The position numbers were made by a program, and so were the translations under genes. The notes below the pieces were generated by a model. The model was given only the letters and a program-made list of their open reading frames with translations, searched no databases and was not told the origin of the DNA. DNA of 21,551 nt from an uncultured Actinomycetes bacterium (GTDB lineage Bacteria; Actinomycetota; Thermoleophilia; Solirubrobacterales; Thermoleophilaceae), in contig CAMLNW010000010.1 in the NCBI GenBank assembly GCA_946481495.1, positions 1 to 21,551 of the forward strand. The letters run 5' to 3'. Positions 16,048-21,551 of the stretch are shown here, piece by piece. Positions within the stretch are counted from its first letter, which is position 1. Each line of letters begins with the position of its first letter.

Positions 16048-16800
16048 ATGCCGAAGTTTTCGATTGTCGGAATCGTCGCGCTGGTGGGGGTTGTCCTGTT
16101 CGCCGTACCTGGGCACGCCCAGCAACCGGAGAACTTCACTGACACGCCGCCGAACCTGACCACCTTCACGGCCAAGGCGAGCGTGACCCCAAACCGGGCG
16201 GGGACGCCAAAGGACCCACAACCGGTCGTGCTCCGCATGTCAGCGGAGGCCGTGACGGAGCCGGGCTACGAGAAGCCGATCTTCCAAGGCGGCTATGCGC
16301 TGTTTCCCCGTCACGGCAACTACAACGGCGACGACTTCCCGCGCTGCGACCGCCAGACGCTCAACCGCTACGGCCCCGAGCGCTGCCCGAAGCGCTCGCG
16401 GATTGGGTCCGGCACCGGTGTCGCCTACGCCGACGAGGTGATCACTCGGCCGCGGATCGAGATCTTCAATGGCGGCAACAAGCTCGCGCTGGCCTACGTC
16501 ACGCTCTATCGCCCAGCGCTCGTCCGCGAGGCGATCCCGGTGCGGATCCAGGAGTTCCCGCGCGGCAAGTGGAAGTACAAGGCGTCGGTCAAGGTGCCAA
16601 TGGTGCTCCAGATCGTCGCCGGCATCCCGATCGCAGCCGGATCGATCGAGATCAAGATCGGGCGCGGCAACCTGATCGAGTCGACCTCCTGCCCGAAGAG
16701 CCGCCGCTGGCCCTACGAGCTACGCGGCTATTTCAGCAACGGCAGCGACTACACCTACCGCGACTCGGTCCCCTGCAAGCCAGCCTTGCCTGGGCGCTGA
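16048..16800 (+). CDS. Secreted protein of unknown function with signal peptide
   Basis: The 250-residue product begins with a classic signal peptide: MPKF, a hydrophobic core IVGIVALVGVVLFAV, and a GHA-QQ cleavage site near residue 24. ATG 16048 is preceded by a strong ribosome site. The mature part is beta-rich and has paired cysteines in RCDRQTLNRYGPERCPKRSRIG, with a later SCPKS and a final CKPA, suggesting disulfides outside the cell. The element 'C...L...GP..CP..S.IG.G' recalls a family of exported proteins I associate with Solirubrobacterales; no function is known to me. No lipobox or LPxTG anchor is visible, so it is likely released or periplasm-like. It converges on the MarR gene with only four bases between stops. 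Confidence 0.8.
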   Translation: MPKFSIVGIVALVGVVLFAVPGHAQQPENFTDTPPNLTTFTAKASVTPNRAGTPKDPQPVVLRMSAEAVTEPGYEKPIFQGGYALFPRHGNYNGDDFPRCDRQTLNRYGPERCPKRSRIGSGTGVAYADEVITRPRIEIFNGGNKLALAYVTLYRPALVREAIPVRIQEFPRGKWKYKASVKVPMVLQIVAGIPIAAGSIEIKIGRGNLIESTSCPKSRRWPYELRGYFSNGSDYTYRDSVPCKPALPGR

Positions 16801-16804
16801 GCGC

Positions 16805-17227
16805 TCAGGCCGCCAGTTTGCGGCAGATGTCGGCGAGGTTGCGCTTCTCGTCGTCATCGAGGCGCGAGAACGCGTTGGTGACGCGGTCGGCGTGAGCGGG
16901 GAAGAGCCGCTCGACGACCGAGCGGCCGGCGGGCGTGAGATCGAGCGCGACGGCGCGCTCGAGGCGGTGGCGGATCACGAGGCCGCGCGACTCGAGCGTC
17001 GCGGTGACCTCGGTCGCGTTTGCCTTCGACCAGCCGAGGCGGCGACGCAGCGTGCGCAGCTCGAGCGATCCGCCGGCGGTCGTCAGAACGACGAGTGCCG
17101 AGAATCCGGCGGCCGACACGCCCTCACGCTCGAGGTCGGCGGCTAACACGCGCCGGACAGACGTCTCCGCACGCATCAGCGCCTGTAGCGCCCGGTGCGC
17201 CAGCGGATCCACCACCTCCAAGCTCAT
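16805..17227 (-). CDS. MarR-family transcriptional regulator
   Basis: The 140-residue protein has the MarR layout: an N-terminal dimerisation helix, VSAAGFSALVVLTTAGG (recognition scaffold), a winged helix-turn-helix with LRRRLGWSKANATEVTATLE (about 60-80) and the wing LVIRHRLERAVALDLTPAGR, then a C-terminal helix ending KRNLADICRKLAA. It should bind DNA as a dimer. No ligand or target can be read from sequence. The adjacent convergent secreted-protein gene and the MerR gene upstream are possible but unproven targets. ATG 17227 lacks a Shine-Dalgarno sequence; a TAGCAT element ends eight bases before it, consistent with leaderless expression. Confidence 0.88.
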   Translation of the reverse strand: MSLEVVDPLAHRALQALMRAETSVRRVLAADLEREGVSAAGFSALVVLTTAGGSLELRTLRRRLGWSKANATEVTATLESRGLVIRHRLERAVALDLTPAGRSVVERLFPAHADRVTNAFSRLDDDEKRNLADICRKLAA

Positions 17228-17235
17228 CTGCCGCG

Positions 17236-17241
17236 ATGCTA
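17236..17241 (-). promoter_or_regulatory. Candidate -10 element of the MarR gene, leaderless
   Basis: On the minus strand TAGCAT (TAnnnT pattern) ends eight bases before the MarR ATG, so transcription would begin at or one to two bases before the start codon. A clear -35 is not seen. Confidence 0.3.
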
Positions 17242-17281
17242 GGCACGACAGCGGACGATTCCCGCAAACTGCGAAGAACCG

Positions 17282-18193
17282 TCAGCGCTGGGCGGCGAGG
17301 CGAACCGGCTTGGCGGGGGCCTCGTCGGCCTCGGCGTCGTCGGCGACGACCTTGGTGTGCTCGATCTTGCCGGTGTCGACGTACTGCTTGAGGTTGTCGG
17401 CGGCCTCGGTCGGCGTCGAGCCGAGCGAGGGGATCGAGTGGTCGCCGGTGACCGGCATCGCCTCGCGGTACTCGAAGACCGGCGCGGCGGAGCCGACCTG
17501 GCGGACGGTGTAGACGAGCCGGCCCAGTACCTCGAGCGTGGCCTCGCCGCCACAGAAGACGAACGCGGTCGGCTCGACAGCGCGCATCGCACGGGCGACG
17601 CGCTCCGGCGGTAGGTCGAAGCTCAGAAGGATGGAACGGAAGCCGGCACGCCGGATCGCCAGCTCGAGCGCCTGGACGTGCAGCGACTCGAGGTCGAGCC
17701 CATTCGAGGCGTCGAAGAGGATCACGCCCTGGGGGCGGGTCGGCGACGGCACGACGCGGCGGGCCGCGTGGATCCAGCCAGTCGCCCAGCGGCAGGCGAG
17801 CTCCTGCTCGGCCTCGCGACCGTCGCGTCCTTCAGCGAGCTCGATCGCCGGCAGCAGGACCTCCTCGACCGAGCGGTCGACGGAGCGGACGGCGAGGCTC
17901 TCCTCCATCACACGGTCGGCGGCCTGCTCGTCGAAGTGGTCGAAGGCGTCGAGCAGGCGGCTCGGCGAGGACGGGCCCTCACCGCGCTGGCGGGCGACCT
18001 CGATCGCCGAGGAGATGTTGTGCGTCTCCATCAGCGCGCGGCGCAGCGACTCCAGCTCGGTCAGGTCGTACTGACGGTGACCGCCGGCGGTACGGCGAGG
18101 CTGGGGATAGCCGAAGCGGCGCTCCCAGCTGCGCAGCGTGTTCGGGCTCACTCCTAGGAGCTCCGCTGCTGCGTTGGTTCTGATTCCGCTCAT
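17282..18193 (-). CDS. MerR-family regulator with degenerate cobalamin-binding-like sensor domain
   Basis: The 303-residue protein starts with a MerR DNA-binding domain: TNAAAELLGVSPNTLRSWER (6-25), RFGYPQPRRTAGGHRQY (26-42) and a following helix. A helical part (about 75-148) and a Rossmann-like part (155-245: GVILFDASNGLDLESLHVQ, AGFRSILLSFDLPPERVARA, FVFCGG) resemble the CarH/LitR sensor layout. The cobalamin-ligand motif DxHxxG is missing: the expected position reads DASNG. It may therefore sense something else or act through protein contacts. ATG 18193 is preferred over the ATG twelve codons upstream because AAAGGA and GCGAGAAG lie in front of it, while nothing resembling a ribosome site precedes the longer start. 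A dyad in its promoter suggests self-regulation. Confidence 0.85.
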   Translation of the reverse strand: MSGIRTNAAAELLGVSPNTLRSWERRFGYPQPRRTAGGHRQYDLTELESLRRALMETHNISSAIEVARQRGEGPSSPSRLLDAFDHFDEQAADRVMEESLAVRSVDRSVEEVLLPAIELAEGRDGREAEQELACRWATGWIHAARRVVPSPTRPQGVILFDASNGLDLESLHVQALELAIRRAGFRSILLSFDLPPERVARAMRAVEPTAFVFCGGEATLEVLGRLVYTVRQVGSAAPVFEYREAMPVTGDHSIPSLGSTPTEAADNLKQYVDTGKIEHTKVVADDAEADEAPAKPVRLAAQR

Positions 18194-18251
18194 CTTCTCG
18201 CCGTTTCCTTTCTCTGCCGCGCGACCCACATGGAGTGTTTGCCGCTCGACC

Positions 18252-18281
18252 CCTATCGGTCACGGGAGTCGTGACCTTGAA
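18252..18281 (-). promoter_or_regulatory. MerR-type promoter/operator upstream of the MerR gene
   Basis: A perfect dyad GGTCACG-GGAGT-CGTGACC (18258-18276) lies 65 bases upstream of the MerR start. On the minus strand it is bracketed by TTCAAG (18281-18276) as -35 and GATAGG (18257-18252) as -10, spacing 18, or TAGGGG with spacing 20. A dyad filling a long spacer is the typical MerR operator design. Binding by this MerR is inferred. Confidence 0.5.
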
Positions 18282-18408
18282 CGGGGTTTTGGTGCGAACC
18301 GCGCAGCCCTTGCGTACTTTTGTGCCGTCTCGGCAGCGTTTGCGCAACTCGTGCAGGGCTAATTGCACGCGTGGACGAACGTTCGAGGCGAACAGCGAGG
18401 GCCGCGGC

Positions 18409-19044
18409 TCAGCCGGACGGCCGGCGACCGAAATGCGTCGGCTCGACGGCGATCAGCGCGGCGCGTGGCGGGCCGCAGGTCGAGATCCGCGCGGCCATCG
18501 TGCCGATCTCCTCGGCCTTGTCGCCGGCCAGACGGACGGGAACGGTGACCGCGTCGTGGACACGCAGCGCCGCGCGACTGACCGTCTTCGCCATTCGCCG
18601 ATCGCCAACCGTGCTGCTCAGCACGTCCATCAGATTGGTGCCGGTCAGCTGCTCCTCGGGGGCGAAGATCGCCTCGGCGGCTTCGCTGACGGCGGCGATC
18701 TCGAGCGCGTGATTGGTGATCAGGAAGGCGGCGCCCGCTCCCGGCAGCGCGTCGGGGTTGCAGCGCAGCAGGACGCCCATGCCGCAGATTCCGCAGACGC
18801 GCTGCTCGAGCGCGGGTGGCTCGGCGCCGGCTGGCGGGTCCATCGCGGGCTCGCCGCAACGGCTGCAGAAGCGCTTCTTCGCCGGCGGGTCGCTCGGCGC
18901 GGTCGCGGTCTGCTCGAAGTCGGTGTGGATCAGGGGCAAGTAGCGATCGGACCACGGGTTTGCGATTCCCGCCTGCCCCACACAGCGAATGCACCGGTTC
19001 GCCGCCGGAGGCCGCGCGCACGGCGGTGCACGCTGGCGCTCCAA
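18409..19044 (-). CDS. Zinc-ribbon protein with PAS-like domain
   Basis: The product is about 211 residues if TTG 19044 is used; the start is uncertain, because GTG codons around residue 22 are also possible and no strong ribosome site is seen. CxxC pairs occur at C18/C21, C60/C63 and C84/C87, with C95 nearby, so at least one zinc ribbon (C60-C87) is likely. Residues about 103-205 read as a PAS fold: GAAFLITNHALEIAAVSEAAEAIF, then GTNLMDVLSS and a final beta strand AALIAVEPTHFG. PAS domains sense small molecules or mediate contacts. There is no kinase, cyclase or DNA-binding output, so it probably acts by binding a partner. It is divergent from fumC; no functional link can be drawn. Confidence 0.72.
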   Translation of the reverse strand: MERQRAPPCARPPAANRCIRCVGQAGIANPWSDRYLPLIHTDFEQTATAPSDPPAKKRFCSRCGEPAMDPPAGAEPPALEQRVCGICGMGVLLRCNPDALPGAGAAFLITNHALEIAAVSEAAEAIFAPEEQLTGTNLMDVLSSTVGDRRMAKTVSRAALRVHDAVTVPVRLAGDKAEEIGTMAARISTCGPPRAALIAVEPTHFGRRPSG

Positions 19045-19095
19045 TAGCCTGGGCGTCTTCCCCGTCCGTAGTAGACCGAAGGAGCGCTAAGCGCA

Positions 19096-20418
19096 ATGGC
19101 AGGCGAGCAGCAGCTGTGGGGCTCGGAGACGAGCAAGGCGATCGACAACTTTCCGGTGTCGGGCGAGCGGGTGCCCACGGCAGTCGTGCGGATGCTCGGC
19201 CACGTCAAGGCGGCGGCGGCGCGCGTAAACGGCGACCTCGGCCTGCTCGACGCGGCGATCGCGCAGCGGATCGCGGCCGCCGGCGACGAGATCGCCCGCG
19301 GCGACCACGACGACCAGTTCCCGATCGACGTCTTCCAGACCGGCTCTGGCACCTCGTCGAACATGAACTCGAACGAGGTGATCGCCAACCTCGCAGGCGA
19401 CGGTGCGCACGCCAACGACCACGTCAACATGGGCCAGTCGTCCAACGACGTCTTCCCCTCGGCGGTTCACCTGGCCGCGGTCTCGGAGACGAAGGGCAAG
19501 CTGCTGCCGGCGCTGGAGAAGCTGTCGGGCGCGCTCGAGATCAAGGCCGACGCGTGGCGCGACGTCGTCAAGGCCGGTCGCACGCACATGATGGACGCGG
19601 TGCCGGTGACGCTCGGCCAGGAGTTCGCGGGCTACGCGAAGCAGGTGTCGCTCGGCCACGACCGGGTCTCCGACGCGCTGCCGCGCGCGTCGCAGATCCC
19701 GCTCGGCGGCACCGCGACCGGCACCGGCCTGAACACCCACCCCGAGTTCGCCGCGCGCGTGCGCGAGAAGCTGCGCGAGGCGACGGGGATCGACGTCGAG
19801 GGCCCGGCCGACCCGTTCGAGGCGCAGGCCAACCGCGACGCGCTGGTCGAGCTCTCGGGCGCGCTCAAGGTCGTCGCGGTCTCGCTGACGAAGATCGCCA
19901 ACGACCTCGTGATCATGGGCTCGGGCCCGCGCACCGGCTTCGGCGAGCTCGCGCTGCCGGAGCTGCAGAAGGGCTCGTCGATCATGCCGGGCAAGGTCAA
20001 CCCGGTGATCCCCGAGGTCGTGTTGCAGGTCGCCGCGCAGGTGATCGGCAACGACACGGCGATCACGGTCGCAGGCACGCAGGGCAACTTCGAGCTCAAC
20101 GTCCGCGTGCCGATGATCGCGCGCAACCTGCTCGACTCGATCGGCATCCTCGCCAGCGCGTCGACGCTGCTCGCCGAGAAGGTCATCGACGGTCTGGAGG
20201 CCAACGAGGACGCGCTGACCCGCAACGCCGAGTCGACCCCGGCGATCGCCACCGCGCTCAACCCCCACATCGGCTACGACAAGGCGACCGAGATCGTCAA
20301 GGAGGCGGTTGCCTCGCGGCGGACGATCCGCGAGGTCGCGATCGAGAAGGGCGTCGACGAGGCAACACTCGACGAGGCCCTCGACCTGCGCAAGATGGCG
20401 CGCGGTTCGCAGGCTTAG
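19096..20418 (+). CDS. fumC: Fumarate hydratase class II
   Basis: The 440-residue enzyme interconverts fumarate and malate in the TCA cycle as a cytoplasmic tetramer without an iron-sulphur cluster. The superfamily signature GSSIMPGKVNP (293-303) is intact, as are QTGSGTSSNMNSNEV (81-95), NMGQSSNDVFP (111-121) and the catalytic-histidine segment GRTHMMDA (161-168). These favour fumarase over aspartase or argininosuccinate lyase. The N-terminus starts almost directly at LWGSETSKAIDNFPVSG, without the 15-20 residue DxMGxVxVPA lead common in FumC. An in-frame stop at 19072-19074 rules out a longer start. GAAGGAG about eleven bases before ATG 19096 is the ribosome site. Confidence 0.94.
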   Translation: MAGEQQLWGSETSKAIDNFPVSGERVPTAVVRMLGHVKAAAARVNGDLGLLDAAIAQRIAAAGDEIARGDHDDQFPIDVFQTGSGTSSNMNSNEVIANLAGDGAHANDHVNMGQSSNDVFPSAVHLAAVSETKGKLLPALEKLSGALEIKADAWRDVVKAGRTHMMDAVPVTLGQEFAGYAKQVSLGHDRVSDALPRASQIPLGGTATGTGLNTHPEFAARVREKLREATGIDVEGPADPFEAQANRDALVELSGALKVVAVSLTKIANDLVIMGSGPRTGFGELALPELQKGSSIMPGKVNPVIPEVVLQVAAQVIGNDTAITVAGTQGNFELNVRVPMIARNLLDSIGILASASTLLAEKVIDGLEANEDALTRNAESTPAIATALNPHIGYDKATEIVKEAVASRRTIREVAIEKGVDEATLDEALDLRKMARGSQA

Positions 20419-20516
20419 CTTCTTTAGATCAGCTTAGGAAGACCTTTAGGCCCGCTTTGAGGGTGGCCGCCACCATGGACCTTGCTTGCGAATCAAGCTC
20501 CTTGGTTGTGGTCACC

Positions 20517-20554
20517 GCGCCGGGGCTCCTTGGGAGGACTAGGGGCTCCGGCGC
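20517..20554. repeat. Hairpin with nested direct repeat between fumC and the methyltransferase gene
   Basis: Arms GCGCCGG (20517-20523) and CCGGCGC (20548-20554) pair perfectly, and GGGGCTCC occurs twice (20522-20529, 20542-20549). A second small dyad GGTGG-CCG-CCACC is at 20462-20474. Both lie in the 154-base gap between two convergent genes, where termination is expected, but neither has a T-run. Confidence 0.3.
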
Positions 20555-20572
20555 ACCCTCTTCGTAAGTTCG

Positions 20573-21551
20573 CTAGCCGGGGTTGACGGCGGTGACGAAC
20601 CAGACGGCGGCCCGTCCTACGATCGAGCCATCGGGCTGGCGCCACTCCGAGAGACGCTCCGCGAGCGCCTCGGCGATCTCGTCGCGGCGGCTGTCTCCGT
20701 ATTCGCCGTTGATGCGGATCAGCTCGGCGGCCGGGCCGATCGCGAGCAGCGCGTCGAGCGCCTCATCGAGGTCCTCGCCGACGTAGTAGTCGAAGTCCTT
20801 CTGGTGGAGCTCGATGTCCGCGAAGCCGGCCGCCTCGAGGATGCCGGTCGTCGTCTCCGGGTTGCCGAGCGAGAACGGACCAGGGCCACAGGTGTCGGCC
20901 TCGTACTCCTCGGGCCGCGAGAGGAAGCCCTCGACGACCCGCTCGGCCTCCGCCCACATCGCGCTCTCGGACTTGCGGCGCCAGCAGATCTTGCGCAGCT
21001 CGCCGCCAGGCTTCAGTGAACCGCGAATCGCCCGCATCGCCAGGACGGGCATCGCGAAGAACTGCGTCCCCATCCGCGAGAAGGCGTAGTCGTAGACGCG
21101 ATCCCACTCGGCCGTCTGAGCGTCGGAGACCTCGAACTCGACGTTCTCGACACCCGCCTCCGCCGCCTCCCGGCGGGCATCCTCGATGAAGCGCGGCGAC
21201 GAGTCGGTGCCCAGCACGAACCCTTCGGGACCGACGAGCCGCGCGAGCTGCTGCGTCGTCTCGCCGAACCCGCAGCCGACGTCGATGCAGCGCCCGCTGT
21301 CGGGCGGGGGAAAGCGCTCGAAGAACTCCTCGGTCATTCCGTCGAGCGCACCGACGAACACCTTGCGGTTCTTCTTCCAGCGCTCGTGCAGGACGGTGTC
21401 CCAGGCGCGGACCGCCTCCTCGTTCGCGGAGGCCACCGCACCGGCATGCTCGACCGCGAAGCGGCAGCGCGGGCGGAAGGCGCAGCCTTGCGGCAGCTGC
21501 AGTAGCGACGGCGTCATGCCCGGGATCTGGCGCAGCAGCGAGCCGTGCGTG
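20573..21551 (-). CDS. Class I SAM-dependent methyltransferase, in frame with an ABC-ATPase C-terminal tail (open to right edge)
   Basis: The frame is open from the stop at 20573 to the window edge. The methyltransferase part begins at [20 protein letters not shown] and has motif I DVGCGFG, the [15 protein letters not shown] helix after the second strand, [10 protein letters not shown], and [14 protein letters not shown]. This is the usual order of SAM-binding methyltransferases; substrate unknown. Upstream in the same frame lies [16 protein letters not shown] and [11 protein letters not shown], which is the conserved C-terminal tail of Opp/Dpp ATP-binding proteins. A GTG at 21436 (giving [12 protein letters not shown]) fits the expected methyltransferase start and would yield 287 residues; ATG 21517 is a conserved residue inside the ABC tail and a poor start. 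Either the two genes are fused, or translation restarts at 21436. Confidence 0.82.
   Translation of the reverse strand, partial: THGSLLRQIPGMTPSLLQLPQGCAFRPRCRFAVEHAGAVASANEEAVRAWDTVLHERWKKNRKVFVGALDGMTEEFFERFPPPDSGRCIDVGCGFGETTQQLARLVGPEGFVLGTDSSPRFIEDARREAAEAGVENVEFEVSDAQTAEWDRVYDYAFSRMGTQFFAMPVLAMRAIRGSLKPGGELRKICWRRKSESAMWAEAERVVEGFLSRPEEYEADTCGPGPFSLGNPETTTGILEAAGFADIELHQKDFDYYVGEDLDEALDALLAIGPAAELIRINGEYGDSRRDEIAEALAERLSEWRQPDGSIVGRAAVWFVTAVNPG
21434..21551 (-). other. C-terminal tail of an oligopeptide/dipeptide ABC transporter ATPase, fused or truncated
   Basis: Read on the minus strand, the edge of the window encodes [20 protein letters not shown] followed by [18 protein letters not shown]. 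The 'IPGxxPSLxxLPxGCxFxPRC' pattern is the signature tail of OppD/DppD-type ATPases. The usual ending (a further Cys, Pro-rich segment and stop) is missing, and the frame passes straight into the methyltransferase. The ATPase core would lie beyond the window. Confidence 0.7.

Noticed and set aside
18194..18368. Upstream coding extension of the MerR frame region or a separate small gene here
   Set aside because: The region holds the dyad and promoter elements; the possible translation lacks any family resemblance and a ribosome site.
18376..18385. CGAACGTTCG as an SOS (LexA) box
   Set aside because: Actinobacterial LexA sites need a four-base centre between the CGAAC and GTTCG arms; here the arms abut, and no SOS gene follows.
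20462..20474. GGTGG-CCG-CCACC as an intrinsic terminator
   Set aside because: The stem is five base pairs and is followed by CATGGACC rather than a T-run.

Overview
The window is very GC-rich, protein-dense and uses GC-ending codons throughout. Its type 2 isoleucyl-tRNA synthetase, probable leaderless transcripts and small secreted protein of a style I associate with Solirubrobacterales all point to an actinobacterium of the Thermoleophilia type. That placement is an inference from gene content and style. No tRNA, rRNA, CRISPR array, insertion sequence, integrase or relaxase was recognised.

The left 12.7 kb (1-12681, all minus strand) is one tightly packed gene string. In transcription order it encodes: a small charged protein; a soluble TraG/VirD4-type (HerA/FtsK superfamily) ATPase; a GrpE-like exchange factor; an Hsp70 with altered linker and no full lid; a 1003-residue protein with a possible degenerate J-like N-terminus, zinc ribbons and fibronectin-III-like repeats; a zinc-ribbon TRAFAC GTPase; a 762-residue GTPase-associated (GAP1-like) protein; a VTT/TVP38 membrane protein; and a second, membrane-anchored zinc-ribbon GTPase that runs off the left edge. 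Gaps are 23 bases or fewer and the last four genes overlap, so the products probably work together. The set resembles the GTPase-centred conflict systems that Aravind and colleagues predicted by computation, with an added chaperone module. No effector (nuclease, protease or pore) is recognisable inside the window. This is the most interesting part.

The middle (12682-16800) holds ileS on the minus strand and, divergently, a secreted protein of unknown function. Their promoters share an 84-base gap, and ileS appears to be nearly leaderless. A 135-base gap with a 10-base tandem repeat separates ileS from the chaperone/GTPase string and is the likeliest place for that string's promoter.

The right part (16805-21551) holds ordinary chromosomal genes: a MarR regulator, a MerR regulator with a degenerate cobalamin-type sensor domain and a clear dyad in its own promoter, a zinc-ribbon/PAS-like protein, fumarase (fumC, plus strand), and a SAM methyltransferase. 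The methyltransferase frame is open to the right edge and fused in frame to the C-terminal tail of an oligopeptide ABC transporter ATPase, which looks like a deletion scar or a genuine fusion.
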